DNA of 64,000 nucleotides from Neobacillus sp. PS2-9 (GTDB lineage Bacteria; Bacillota; Bacilli; Bacillales; Cytobacillaceae): positions 893,001 through 957,000 of the forward strand of contig NZ_CP133269.1 of NCBI RefSeq assembly GCF_030915525.1. The letters run 5' to 3'. Each line of letters begins with the position of its first letter. Position 1 is the first letter of the stretch. Both the position numbers and the translations under genes were made by a program. This document shows, piece by piece, positions 45,936 through 55,034 of this stretch. The notes beneath the pieces are model-generated. The model was not told where the DNA came from and searched no databases. It saw nothing but the letters and a program-made list of their open reading frames with translations.

Positions 45936-46802
45936 ATGAATATTTTAAGCAATCTAACAAAATCCTATCCTAGAACACGTATAGCTGTAGATTATGTTTT
46001 AGTTTTAATTGGCTCAGCCATTATAGCATTTGCCTTTAATGTGTTTTTGCTCCCCAACCAAGTAGCTTCTGGAGGAGTAAGCGGGATAAGTACGATCCTG
46101 AAAACAGTGGTTGGCTGGGAACCGGCATATGTCCAGTGGGCCTTTAATATCCCATTATTTATTGCTGGCGTTATTCTTTTAGGAAAGCAATTTGGAATAA
46201 AAACATTGGTAGGCACCATTTTTTTACCCATGGTCGTTTTTCTCACAAACAATTTAGAGCCATGGACACATGATGCGCTTCTTGGTGCATTGTTTGGCGG
46301 AATAGGTGTTGGCCTGGGACTGGGCATTGTATTTAGGGGAAATGCATCCACTGGTGGTACGGATCTTGCTGCTCAAATTATTAATAAGTATACAGGCTTC
46401 ACATTAGGTAGATGTGTAGTGATGATTGATGGATTAATTGTCCTTACAGCTGCCATTGTGTTTGATATTGAAAAGGGTTTATATGCATTGATTGCTCTTT
46501 ATGTTACCAGCAAAACGATTGATTTAATTCAAGTTGGATTTGGTAGGTCAAAAATGGCAATGATCATTACTAATAAGCAGGAAGAAGTTCGTGAAGGAAT
46601 CTTGAATAAAATTGACCGTGGAGTGACAAAACTATCAGCATATGGTGGTTTTACTGACCATGAGCGGCCTGTTCTTATGTGTGTTGTCGATCAAACTGAG
46701 TTCACAAAATTGAAACATTTGGTCAAAACCCTTGATCCATCTGCATTTGTCGTTGTTATGGACGCTGCGGAGGTACTTGGGGAGGGTTTCAAACACGAAT
46801 AG
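45936..46802 (+). CDS. yvjA: YitT family membrane protein (DUF161/DUF2179)
   Basis: A 288-residue protein with five to six membrane segments (YitT domain, about 10-200) containing LPNQVASGGVSGISTIL and GNASTGGTDLAAQIINKYTG. A cytoplasmic DUF2179 domain (about 220-285) follows. Transport function is suspected for this family but not shown. ATG 45936 is chosen because GAGGGG at 45921-45926 lies nine bases upstream. Position between prfB and cccB matches B. subtilis yvjA. Confidence 0.88.
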   Translation: MNILSNLTKSYPRTRIAVDYVLVLIGSAIIAFAFNVFLLPNQVASGGVSGISTILKTVVGWEPAYVQWAFNIPLFIAGVILLGKQFGIKTLVGTIFLPMVVFLTNNLEPWTHDALLGALFGGIGVGLGLGIVFRGNASTGGTDLAAQIINKYTGFTLGRCVVMIDGLIVLTAAIVFDIEKGLYALIALYVTSKTIDLIQVGFGRSKMAMIITNKQEEVREGILNKIDRGVTKLSAYGGFTDHERPVLMCVVDQTEFTKLKHLVKTLDPSAFVVVMDAAEVLGEGFKHE

Positions 46803-46854
46803 TCATTGGTATAATAACACATTGATGGTATTAATTTCTTGAGGGGGTATTGTG

Positions 46855-47196
46855 ATGAAGAAGAAGCTACTAACATTGCTGTTGGGAACATCCTTAGTAA
46901 TGGGCCTTGCTGCTTGTGGGGGCGGCGATGACAAAACCAAAGACACAGGGAATGGCGGTACTGAAACTGCACAAGCAGGCGATGCACAAAAGATTTTTGA
47001 CCAAAAATGCTCTAGTTGTCATGGTGGCGACATGAAGGGTGGAATGGGTCCAAACCTAACAAAGGTTGGATCAAAGTACTCTAAAGATGAAATTTTGGAT
47101 ATTCTCAAAAATGGTAAATCAGGCGGAATGCCAGCAGGTCTAGTTTCAGGTGATGAAGCAGATCAAGTGGCTGACTGGCTAGCAGCTAAAAAGTAA
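46855..47196 (+). CDS. cccB: Cytochrome c551 lipoprotein
   Basis: A 113-residue lipoprotein with the lipobox LAAC near residue 20, a Gly/Asp/Thr-rich linker, and a small class I cytochrome c domain. The haem site is CSSCH, and the distal methionine is probably in GGMPAGL. It carries electrons outside the membrane to terminal oxidases. GAGGGGG lies seven bases before ATG 46855 (the GTG at 46852 is too close). The yvjA-cccB-ftsE order matches B. subtilis. It is a single-haem protein, unlike the island cytochromes 6 kb away, but could exchange electrons with them. Confidence 0.93.
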   Translation: MKKKLLTLLLGTSLVMGLAACGGGDDKTKDTGNGGTETAQAGDAQKIFDQKCSSCHGGDMKGGMGPNLTKVGSKYSKDEILDILKNGKSGGMPAGLVSGDEADQVADWLAAKK

Positions 47197-47203
47197 AGAA
47201 TAA

Positions 47204-47238
47204 AAAACGTTCTGCTAACTTCTGCAGAACGTTTTTTT
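47204..47238 (+). terminator. Terminator after cccB
   Basis: AAAACGTTCTGC and GCAGAACGTTTT form a 12-bp perfect stem with a T run. Confidence 0.95.
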
Positions 47239-47255
47239 ATTTTAGTGAAATTAGC

Positions 47256-47285
47256 TGATTTTGTCTGATTTTGTCAGGTTTTGTA
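47256..47285. repeat. Short 10-bp tandem repeat upstream of ftsE
   Basis: TGATTTTGTC occurs twice in tandem, followed by a diverged third copy AGGTTTTGTA. Confidence 0.7.
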
Positions 47286-47461
47286 TCCTTTGAAAAGAAA
47301 CTGTAATATTTTTACCGCTTTTTTTAGCGATTTATGATGTTATAATAAATCTATGCGAAATTATGCACATATTGTTGTGGATTTTGGTTTGTTTTGCAAA
47401 TAAATAAAGAGTCTTGTCGAATATCCTTTTTTGATGAGATCTTTAACTATAGGTGATAACA

Positions 47462-48148
47462 ATGATAGAACTACAAGAAGTATATAAAAAGTATCCGAAT
47501 GGTGTTACCGCCATTAACGGGATTGACGTCCGAATTAATCAGGGCGAATTTGTTTATGTTGTCGGACCAAGTGGTGCTGGGAAATCCACTTTTATTAAAA
47601 TGATGTATCGTGAAGAAATCCCTACTACTGGGACTATTATGATTAATGGCGTCAATCTAGCCAAGCTGAAAATGAAGAAGGTTCCTTTATTTAGGAGAAA
47701 TCTAGGCGTTGTTTTCCAAGACTTTAAACTACTTCAAAATCTAACAGTATATGAGAATGTTGCCTTTGCACTTGAGGTAATTGAGGCGCAGCCAAAGGTT
47801 ATTAGAAAACGTGTAATGGAAGTTCTTGACCTTGTAGGTCTTAAGCATAAAATTAAGATGCTTCCTGGCGAGCTTTCTGGTGGAGAACAGCAACGTGTCT
47901 CTATTGCACGCTCGATCGTCAACTCACCTAAAATAGTGATTGCGGATGAGCCTACAGGTAACCTTGACCCTGAAACATCATGGGAAATTATGAACATCTT
48001 TGAAGAAATTAATGCTAGAGGTACAACGATTGTTATGGCAACTCATAACAGAGAAATCGTAAATACAATAAAGCATCGCGTTATTGCCATAGAAAGCGGG
48101 AAAATTGCACGTGATGAGCAAAGAGGGGAGTACGGTTATGAAAATTAG
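47462..48148 (+). CDS. ftsE: Cell division ABC ATPase FtsE
   Basis: A 228-residue ABC ATPase. Walker A is GPSGAGKST, the signature LSGGEQQRVSIARSI, Walker B IVIADEPTGNLDP and the H-loop MATHN. With FtsX it powers activation of peptidoglycan hydrolases for cell elongation and sporulation. ATG 47462 has AGGTGA five bases upstream, giving the B. subtilis length. ftsX overlaps its last 11 bases. Confidence 0.97.
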   Translation: MIELQEVYKKYPNGVTAINGIDVRINQGEFVYVVGPSGAGKSTFIKMMYREEIPTTGTIMINGVNLAKLKMKKVPLFRRNLGVVFQDFKLLQNLTVYENVAFALEVIEAQPKVIRKRVMEVLDLVGLKHKIKMLPGELSGGEQQRVSIARSIVNSPKIVIADEPTGNLDPETSWEIMNIFEEINARGTTIVMATHNREIVNTIKHRVIAIESGKIARDEQRGEYGYEN

Positions 48149-49031
48149 AACTGTTGGCCGTCATGCCCGAGAAAGTTTAAAAAGTATATCTAGAAATGGA
48201 TGGATGACCTTTGCATCCGTAAGTGCAGTTACAGTTACTTTGATTTTAGTCGGTGTCTTTTTCGTTATTATGATGAATCTAAATAGAGTAGCACAAACCA
48301 TTGAACAGGACGTGGAAATTCGCGTTCACATCGATTTTGCTGCAAATAAACAAGATCAGCAAGCTTTAAAAAGTGAGATTGAGAGAATTCCCGAAGTGAA
48401 AAGTGTGAAATTTTCACCTAAAACGAAGGAACTAGATAATCTAGTGAAAAGCTTGGGTGAGGACGGAAAAGCCTTTAAGCTTTTTGAACAAGATAATCCA
48501 CTAAACGATGTATTTATCGTAAAAACGAAAAAACCAACTGACACAATGAAAGTCGCTAAGAAAATTGAAAAAGCAAACTTTGTTGCTAAGGTAAAATACG
48601 GGCAAGGTAAGGTTGAAAAGTTATTTAAGTTTATCAAGGCGAGCCGTAACGTAGGAATTGTCTTAATTATAGGCTTATTCTTCACTGCGATATTCTTAAT
48701 CTCTAATACTATTAAAATAACTATTATTGCTAGAAGAAGAGAAATTAAAATTATGAGATTAGTTGGAGCAACGAACTCCTTTATCCGCTGGCCGTTTTTC
48801 CTAGAAGGTTTATGGCTTGGTATCATGGGCTCGATTTTGCCAATTATCCTCATTTCGATTGCGTACTACCGTGCATATGATTATATTGGTCCAAAGCTTG
48901 AAGGAACCTTTATTAAAATCCTGCCAGTTGACCCGTTTGTTTACCAGGTCTCCGGTATTTTGATGTTAATGGGCGCTTTAATTGGGGTATGGGGCAGTGT
49001 AATGTCCGTAAGAAAATTCTTGAAAGTGTAG
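48138..49031 (+). CDS. ftsX: Cell division membrane protein FtsX
   Basis: A 297-residue protein with four membrane helices: one near residues 20-45, then the extracellular loop (about 46-170), and three at the C-terminus (MacB/FtsX permease domain). The loop contacts the hydrolase that FtsEX activates. GAGGGGAG precedes ATG 48138 inside ftsE, indicating translational coupling. Motif GWMTFASVSAVTVTLILVG is typical of Bacillus FtsX. Confidence 0.96.
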   Translation: MKIRTVGRHARESLKSISRNGWMTFASVSAVTVTLILVGVFFVIMMNLNRVAQTIEQDVEIRVHIDFAANKQDQQALKSEIERIPEVKSVKFSPKTKELDNLVKSLGEDGKAFKLFEQDNPLNDVFIVKTKKPTDTMKVAKKIEKANFVAKVKYGQGKVEKLFKFIKASRNVGIVLIIGLFFTAIFLISNTIKITIIARRREIKIMRLVGATNSFIRWPFFLEGLWLGIMGSILPIILISIAYYRAYDYIGPKLEGTFIKILPVDPFVYQVSGILMLMGALIGVWGSVMSVRKFLKV

Positions 49032-49040
49032 TCTTTTTCA

Positions 49041-49070
49041 GGAAGGGCCGAACGCTAGGCCCTTCCTATT
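49041..49070 (+). terminator. Hairpin after ftsX
   Basis: AGGAAGGGCC and GGCCCTTCCT form a 10-bp perfect stem, followed only by TATTTG. It is a weak terminator that may allow read-through into the M23 gene. Confidence 0.65.
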
Positions 49071-49131
49071 TGCTAGAGTTCAAAGATAGATAAAGGTTTA
49101 CATATAAAGAGATGGAGGGGAGTATGCGGAA

Positions 49132-50412
49132 ATGAGAAAATCAATGATGACGCTGACCGTTGCTGTACTGGTCGGGTTTGGAACCACGTTCGGAGGTTTT
49201 TCTACTAAAACTGAAGCGGAATCAATCTCCAAGCTAAAAGGTGAACAAAATAAAATTCAAGACCAACGTTCTGATGTAAAGTCAGATATGAATGCAGCAA
49301 ACGATAAAATCAATTCATTAAAAGATCAGCAAGTAGATGTTAAAACTGAAATGAAACGCATCGATTATGCGATTGAAGATGCGACTAATAAAATAAATGA
49401 AAAAACCGCCAAGATTGAAGAAACAAAGGCTGAAATTACTAAGCTTCAAAAAGAAACAGAGGTTCTAAAGGAACGTATTAAAGCTCGTAACGAACTATTG
49501 AAGGAACGCGCTCGAAGCTACCAAGAGACAGGTGGATTGGTTAATTACCTTGATGTGTTAATGGGTTCTTCAAGCTTCAGCGATTTTATTGATCGGGCCA
49601 ATGCGGTAGCAACCATAATGCAGGCCGATCAGGACATCATTCAAAAGCAAGAGGCTGACAAAAAGGAGCTTGAGGAGAAACAGGCTCAGGTAAAAAAAGA
49701 TCTTGCTAGTTTGGAAAAGATGGTTGCAGACTTAGAAACATTAAATCGACAATTGGCTACCCAAAAGGCAGAAAAAGATAGATTATTAGCTACTCTTGTC
49801 ACACAAGAACAAGAAGAGCAAGAACACATGATGGATTTGCAGGAGCAGGAGCAAATCTTAGCATCTCAAGAGGCAGCCATTCAAAAAGCCATCAAGCTGG
49901 AGCAAGAGGCCCAAGCTAGAGCAGCAGCTCAAGCAAAGCAATCTTCTTCTAGTAGTGGAAGCTCAAGCAGTGGCGGTGGCGCTAGTTCTGGAGCAACGCC
50001 AGGTGTATCAAGTGGATACTGGACACAACCAGCGGTGGGTGTATTAAGTTCAGGATTCGGAGGCCGTGGATCTGAGATGCACTTTGGTGTTGATATTGCC
50101 AATAGAACAAAGGTTCCAATCTTAGCTGCAGCAGACGGTGTAGTTATTAAATCCTATTATTCTAGCAGTTATGGTAACTGTATATTCATCTCCCACTCCA
50201 TTAATGGACAGGTGTTTACAACTGTCTATGCACATATGTCATCACGGATTGCTGGAAACGGAGCCGTCGTGAAAAAAGGCCAACAAATTGGTGTAATGGG
50301 TAATACAGGTGCATCAAGAGGACAGCACTTACACTTTGAACTTCATAAAGGACCGTGGACACAGGATAAGCGTTATGCGATTAGTCCAGTAGGAATAGTG
50401 CCACTGCCATAA
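49132..50412 (+). CDS. Coiled-coil M23 peptidase, EnvC/CwlO-like (FtsEX-associated)
   Basis: A 426-residue exported protein. After a signal peptide (about 1-28) there are two long coiled coils (about 30-270), then a Ser/Gly-rich linker, then an M23 (LytM) peptidase domain. The zinc ligands are visible as MHFGVDIA and HLHFELH. The PcsB/CwlO/EnvC-type coiled coil is what FtsX binds, so it is a likely peptidoglycan hydrolase switched on by FtsEX. In B. subtilis the FtsEX target CwlO is NlpC/P60 instead. GGAGGGG lies 11 bases before ATG 49132. It is placed directly between ftsX and ctpB. Confidence 0.9.
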   Translation: MRKSMMTLTVAVLVGFGTTFGGFSTKTEAESISKLKGEQNKIQDQRSDVKSDMNAANDKINSLKDQQVDVKTEMKRIDYAIEDATNKINEKTAKIEETKAEITKLQKETEVLKERIKARNELLKERARSYQETGGLVNYLDVLMGSSSFSDFIDRANAVATIMQADQDIIQKQEADKKELEEKQAQVKKDLASLEKMVADLETLNRQLATQKAEKDRLLATLVTQEQEEQEHMMDLQEQEQILASQEAAIQKAIKLEQEAQARAAAQAKQSSSSSGSSSSGGGASSGATPGVSSGYWTQPAVGVLSSGFGGRGSEMHFGVDIANRTKVPILAAADGVVIKSYYSSSYGNCIFISHSINGQVFTTVYAHMSSRIAGNGAVVKKGQQIGVMGNTGASRGQHLHFELHKGPWTQDKRYAISPVGIVPLP

Positions 50413-50414
50413 AG

Positions 50415-50448
50415 AAAAAGGAAGAAGCCTCGCGCTTCTTCCTTTTTT
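50415..50448 (+). terminator. Terminator after M23 gene
   Basis: AAAAAGGAAGAAGC and GCTTCTTCCTTTTT form a long stem with a six-base region between, followed by Ts. Confidence 0.93.
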
Positions 50449-50558
50449 ATTACACATATCTCGTCCCAATCAAACATATAAGTTAATAATCGGGCAGGAT
50501 TTTTGGGCCTTTATAGAAAATTAGAAAGGACAGGCATACTTACTTGAGGAGGATTGGG

Positions 50559-52010
50559 ATGAATCGTAAATGGATTGCCTTATTAATGACGGTTTCGCTG
50601 CTTACAGGAGCAGGCGGTACCTACGCTGGAATGCAACTCTTAGATCAAAAGGTAGATGTACCCGAACAAGAGCAAGCGATTCCAAAAAAACCTGAAGCAG
50701 ATTCTAATGTTAATACGGAGGACCTGGAAAAAGTACAACAGGCCTATGACTTAATTTTAAGCCGCTATGTCGAAAAAGTGGACCAGGAAAAACTAGTTGA
50801 GGGGGCCATTCAAGGGATGCTATCTGTATTAAAGGATCCATATTCAGTTTATATGGATAAAGCGACAGCACAGCAATTCACACAAACGCTTGAATCCTCT
50901 TTTGAAGGTATTGGGGCAGAAGTGGGAATGGTAGATGGGAAAATTGTAATCGTTTCCCCATTCAAAGATTCACCTGCTGAAAAAGCCGGCATCAAACCAA
51001 ATGATCAAATTTTAAAAGTCGATGGGAAGAGTGTAGAAGGGCTAGATTTAAATAAAGCAACATTAAAGATACGTGGAAAAAAGGGGACATCCGTCACATT
51101 GGAGATTGCTAGAAAAGGGTTAAAGGATCCACTATCCATTGATGTTAAGCGCGATGAAATTCCCCTTGAAACCGTCCATGCCTCTGTAAAGAAGCATGAT
51201 GGAAAGAAGGTGGGGTATATCGAGGTAACCTCCTTCTCAGAAAATACGGCTCAGGATTTTAAAAAGGAATTAAAAGCATTAGAGAATGACCATATTAATG
51301 GGTTGATTATTGATGTTCGTGGCAACCCGGGAGGTTTATTAGATAGTGTCGGTGAGATTCTGAAGGAGTTTATACCGAAAGATAAACCATATGTTCAAAT
51401 TCAACAGCGCAATGGAAAAAAAGAACGGTATTTCTCAACTACGCCTAAGAAAAAGGATTACCCAGTAGTCGTTCTTGTGAATAAAGGAAGTGCTTCTGCA
51501 TCAGAAATATTGGCGGGCTCCTTGCAAGAGGCAGCGGGCTATCAGCTCGTAGGAGAAACTACTTTTGGAAAAGGAACGGTTCAGCAGGCGGTACCAATGG
51601 GAGATGGAAGCAACATTAAATTAACTCTATTTAAATGGCTGACTCCTGATGGAAACTGGATTCATAAAAAAGGAATTAAACCGGATGTAGTGATCAAACA
51701 GCCAGCAATTTTTGCGACCCATCCCATTCAAGTGGAAAAGCCCCTTGAAAAGGATATGAACAATGAACAGGTAAAGAATGCTCAAGAAATATTAGCCGGA
51801 TTGGGATTTGCTCCCGGCCGGAAAGACGGATATTTTAGTGCAGAAACGGATATGGCGATAAAAGGCTTCCAGCAGCAGAATGACCTGCCACCAACAGGGA
51901 AAATTGATGAAAAAACAGCAGCCAAGCTGGAAGAAGCAGCTGTAAAAGCTATGAAAAAAGAGAAAAATGATTTGCAACTACAAATGGCATTACGGTTGAT
52001 TACTAAATAA
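50559..52010 (+). CDS. ctpB: S41 carboxyl-terminal processing protease CtpB
   Basis: A 483-residue protease. It has an N-terminal signal anchor, a PDZ domain (about 105-190, EGIGAEVGMVDGKIVIVSPF), and a peptidase S41 domain. The nucleophile serine lies in KGSASASEILAGSLQEA and the general-base lysine in TTFGKGTVQQ. A C-terminal peptidoglycan-binding domain (about 395-455) is QEILAGLGFAPGRKDGYFSAET. CtpB cleaves regulators in the intermembrane space of B. subtilis spores. GAGGAGG six bases before ATG 50559 fixes the start. Confidence 0.94.
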   Translation: MNRKWIALLMTVSLLTGAGGTYAGMQLLDQKVDVPEQEQAIPKKPEADSNVNTEDLEKVQQAYDLILSRYVEKVDQEKLVEGAIQGMLSVLKDPYSVYMDKATAQQFTQTLESSFEGIGAEVGMVDGKIVIVSPFKDSPAEKAGIKPNDQILKVDGKSVEGLDLNKATLKIRGKKGTSVTLEIARKGLKDPLSIDVKRDEIPLETVHASVKKHDGKKVGYIEVTSFSENTAQDFKKELKALENDHINGLIIDVRGNPGGLLDSVGEILKEFIPKDKPYVQIQQRNGKKERYFSTTPKKKDYPVVVLVNKGSASASEILAGSLQEAAGYQLVGETTFGKGTVQQAVPMGDGSNIKLTLFKWLTPDGNWIHKKGIKPDVVIKQPAIFATHPIQVEKPLEKDMNNEQVKNAQEILAGLGFAPGRKDGYFSAETDMAIKGFQQQNDLPPTGKIDEKTAAKLEEAAVKAMKKEKNDLQLQMALRLITK

Positions 52011-52014
52011 TGGG

Positions 52015-52043
52015 AACAGGGGCTTTTAGCCTCTGTTTTTTTT
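52015..52043 (+). terminator. Terminator after ctpB
   Basis: AACAGGGGCT and AGCCTCTGTT pair (one G.T) around TTT and are followed by eight Ts. The second 21-bp repeat array starts two bases later. Confidence 0.9.
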
Positions 52044-52044
52044 G

Positions 52045-52170
52045 TTTTGGCGGAATATATGTCAGGTTTGGCGGAATCATTGGGAATTTCCGCGGAAATA
52101 GTCATTAGGTTGGCGGAAACTTCCCCAATTCGCGCGGAATTCCTACAAAAGTTGGCGGAATCCGCCGATA
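52045..52170. repeat. 21-bp GGCGGAA repeat array, second locus
   Basis: Six units start at 52045, 52066, 52087, 52108, 52129 and 52150, exactly 21 bp apart, each with a GGCGGAA or CGCGGAA core. It is the same family as the array at 21042-21292. The array fills the ctpB-minJ gap (311 bp) together with an AT-rich stretch that probably holds the minJ promoter. Confidence 0.9.
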
Positions 52171-52321
52171 GTCCTAAAAGAACCAGAACGAAAATCTAGA
52201 ATGTTACGACATTTTTATTTTTTTAATAAACTAGCAATATGTTTTGTGGCTGTAATTTGGTAAAATAATCGTTAAGAGATTTTTATTTACTAGAAACTTT
52301 AATAGAGGCAGGTGACAGGAA

Positions 52322-53515
52322 TTGGTGCAAATCTGGCTTGTGGAACTACTTAAAGGAACAGGCAAGTTATTTCTTCATCCTGTTTTATACTATCTCGTTT
52401 TCCTATCTGGAATACTAGGCGTAATGAGGGTGAAACGTGAGCGGAAAAATTTCCATATTCGAGCACATGATGCTTATTTTGAACTGCGGCAGCTATTTTC
52501 GCCGGGAGTGTTAATGGGTCTTGTTCTATCCGTAATCATTGTTGCAGCAGGAATTACCGTACCATTCGCGGCCATTCTTTTGATAGCTGGATTTACATTC
52601 ATTTGGTCACTAACCACAAATGTCCGGCTCATGTCTCCCGTTTATACGGCAGGCGCTGCATTTTTTACCATCATTTTAATGGCCGAAAATAATTGGTCTA
52701 TCCCGTTTTTTTCAAAGGCTTTTCATTCTATTAGTGACAAGGTTTATCCATCAGTTGTAATTGTTATGGGACTCTTGTTAATTGCCGAAGGGATGCTAAT
52801 TCTAAAAAATGGTAGTAAGGGAACCTCTCCTAAATTAGCAATAAGCAAACGCGGCCAAAATGTAGGCGTTCATGAAGTAATGCGACTATGGATGTTGCCC
52901 TTATTCTTGCTTATTCCTGGTGACGCTCTTCATCTGCCATTTGACTGGTGGCCAGTATTTCACCTAGGAGCAAAGGAATACTCAATCATTCTTGTCCCAT
53001 TCGCCATAGGTTTTCAACAGCAGATTAAAGGAATGCTCCCAAAAGAAGCGATACAGCTTCATGGTCGAAGAGTCATTGGTCTTGGGGTCTTTATTTCCAT
53101 TTTATCGGTTACGGGTTATTGGTACCCATTATCATCCATCGTCATTGCTGCGATAGCTGTTATTGGGCGGGAACTCATTACGTTAATGTCTGTTTTGAAG
53201 GATGATAATCTTCCGTTTTATTTTTCAAAAAAGAATAATGGTTTGATGATTATAGGAATTATCCCTGAGTCGCCAGCAAGTAAAATGGGATTGAAAGTTG
53301 GGGAGATTATTTCAAGAGTTAATGGAGCTCAAGTTCGAGATGAGGGGACATTCTATGAAGCTTTACAGAAGAACCGCGCCCATTGTAAGCTGGACGTCCT
53401 CGATACAAATGGAGAGGTTCGCTTCGTTCAACGTGCGCTATTCGAAGGCGATCACCATGAACTTGGAATCCTCTTTGTTCCGGACGATCATAAGTATGAT
53501 GCGAAAATAGGATAA
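52322..53515 (+). CDS. minJ: Cell-division topology protein MinJ (PDZ, membrane)
   Basis: A 397-residue protein with seven to eight membrane segments (about 10-300) and a C-terminal PDZ domain (NNGLMIIGIIPESPASKMGLKVGEIISRVNGAQV). In B. subtilis MinJ (YvjD) links DivIVA to MinD to keep Min at poles and septa; length and position after ctpB match. TTG 52322 is taken as start with AGGTGA six bases upstream; GTG 52325 is the next option. It follows the 21-bp repeat array. Confidence 0.85.
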   Translation: MVQIWLVELLKGTGKLFLHPVLYYLVFLSGILGVMRVKRERKNFHIRAHDAYFELRQLFSPGVLMGLVLSVIIVAAGITVPFAAILLIAGFTFIWSLTTNVRLMSPVYTAGAAFFTIILMAENNWSIPFFSKAFHSISDKVYPSVVIVMGLLLIAEGMLILKNGSKGTSPKLAISKRGQNVGVHEVMRLWMLPLFLLIPGDALHLPFDWWPVFHLGAKEYSIILVPFAIGFQQQIKGMLPKEAIQLHGRRVIGLGVFISILSVTGYWYPLSSIVIAAIAVIGRELITLMSVLKDDNLPFYFSKKNNGLMIIGIIPESPASKMGLKVGEIISRVNGAQVRDEGTFYEALQKNRAHCKLDVLDTNGEVRFVQRALFEGDHHELGILFVPDDHKYDAKIG

Positions 53516-53526
53516 TTATAAAATAT

Positions 53527-53569
53527 AAGTAGAAAAGCCAAAGGACAAAATCTTTTGGCTTTTCTACTT
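53527..53569 (+). terminator. Terminator after minJ
   Basis: AAGTAGAAAAGCCAAA and TTTTGGCTTTTCTACTT form a long stem with internal T run, close behind the minJ stop. Confidence 0.88.
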
Positions 53570-53698
53570 GATGCTGCAGGAGAAATAATTCGTATCATCA
53601 ACAAATACATTTTATAATGCTAAGGTATTATATCTTATGTTATACTGTTGGGGGTATACGAGTGGTTATGATATAACTATAGAAAGGCGGCTAAAACA

Positions 53699-54988
53699 AT
53701 GTCGCAAGATGCAGGAAAAGCATTAGAAGATCGAGCTGCTTGGTTACAACCTTATCTTGATTCTCCCGAAAAACAACAACAATTATATAGACGGACGTTA
53801 ATGATCGTCGTCCTTTCACAAATCTTTGGTGGTGCTGGACTCGCTGCAGGTATAACCGTCGGAGCACTTCTTGCTCAGGATATGCTTGGTACAGAAAGCT
53901 TTGCAGGACTTCCTGCTGGTTTATTTACATTGGGTTCTGCTGTCGCTGCCTTGCTTGTAGGAAGACTCTCTCAACGTTACGGGCGCCGATTCGGTCTAGC
54001 TGCAGGATTTTTGACGGGCGGAATTGGTGCGATCGGTGTTATCGTTTCTGCGGTAACAAATAATGTTTTTCTGCTTTTTGCTTCACTATTCGTCTATGGT
54101 GCAGGTACGGCAACCAATCTCCAGGCACGGTATGCAGGGACAGATTTAGCTAGTTCCACTCAACGGGCAACAGCTGTGAGTATCGCTATGGTATCAACCA
54201 CATTCGGAGCCGTTGCTGGGCCAAACATGGTGGAGGTCATGGGGAGGATTGCACATTCCATTGGTGTGCCAGCATTAGCTGGACCATTCATTCTTGCAGC
54301 AACTGCCTTTATTCTCGCTGGTCTGGTACTGCTCATTTTTCTACGACCTGACCCTCTACTAGTGGCTCAGGCAATTGCAGCAGAAAATAGAAACAGAACG
54401 GACAATTCGGTAGTTAACAATCCAAATACCCTAAGTATCAATAATCGTGGAATTATAGTTGGAGCTACGATCATGGTATTAACCCAGATGGTGATGATTG
54501 CCATTATGACGATGACACCGGTACATATGAGACACCATGGACATGGGCTGGATCAAGTAGGAATGGTCATTGGCATTCATGTTGCGGCTATGTTCTTGCC
54601 TTCTCTTCTCACTGGAATTCTTGTAGATAAGATTGGCCGTACGATGATGGCGACTGCTTCTGGAGCTACGTTACTTGCTGCTGGTATTATGGGTGCAGTT
54701 GTACCTGCTGATTCTATGATTGGGCTTGTCATTGCACTTGCTCTTCTAGGTCTAGGCTGGAATTTCGGCTTGATTAGTGGTACAGCCATTATCATAGATG
54801 CGACCACTCCTTCCACACGTGCAAGAACACAGGGATCTGTTGATGTATTGATTGCATTATCGGGGGCATCAGGCGGCGCTTTATCCGGGATGATTATGGC
54901 ACAAACGAGCTTCGGAACACTTTCACTGGCCGGTGGGTTTCTTTCTCTCCTGCTTATCCCAGTCGTGATTTGGTCTCGAAGAAAATAA
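53699..54988 (+). CDS. MFS transporter
   Basis: A 429-residue protein with 12 membrane segments of the major facilitator superfamily. The loop 2-3 motif is GRLSQRYGRRFGLAAG, and the matching C-terminal half has DKIGRTMMATASG. The N-terminal 30 residues are soluble and charged. A probable drug or metabolite exporter; the substrate cannot be told. A GTTAT/ATAAC dyad 30 bp upstream might be an operator. AAAGGCGG precedes the ATG. No regulator gene is adjacent. Confidence 0.88.
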   Translation: MSQDAGKALEDRAAWLQPYLDSPEKQQQLYRRTLMIVVLSQIFGGAGLAAGITVGALLAQDMLGTESFAGLPAGLFTLGSAVAALLVGRLSQRYGRRFGLAAGFLTGGIGAIGVIVSAVTNNVFLLFASLFVYGAGTATNLQARYAGTDLASSTQRATAVSIAMVSTTFGAVAGPNMVEVMGRIAHSIGVPALAGPFILAATAFILAGLVLLIFLRPDPLLVAQAIAAENRNRTDNSVVNNPNTLSINNRGIIVGATIMVLTQMVMIAIMTMTPVHMRHHGHGLDQVGMVIGIHVAAMFLPSLLTGILVDKIGRTMMATASGATLLAAGIMGAVVPADSMIGLVIALALLGLGWNFGLISGTAIIIDATTPSTRARTQGSVDVLIALSGASGGALSGMIMAQTSFGTLSLAGGFLSLLLIPVVIWSRRK

Positions 54989-54993
54989 GCAAC

Positions 54994-55030
54994 AAAAAGC
55001 CAAAGGCTATGCGCTCCTTTGGCTTTTATT
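54994..55030. terminator. Terminator between MFS and ABC genes
   Basis: AAAAAGCCAAAGG and CCTTTGGCTTTT pair with a nine-base loop and Ts. It serves both convergent transcripts. Confidence 0.88.
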
Positions 55031-55034
55031 AAGT

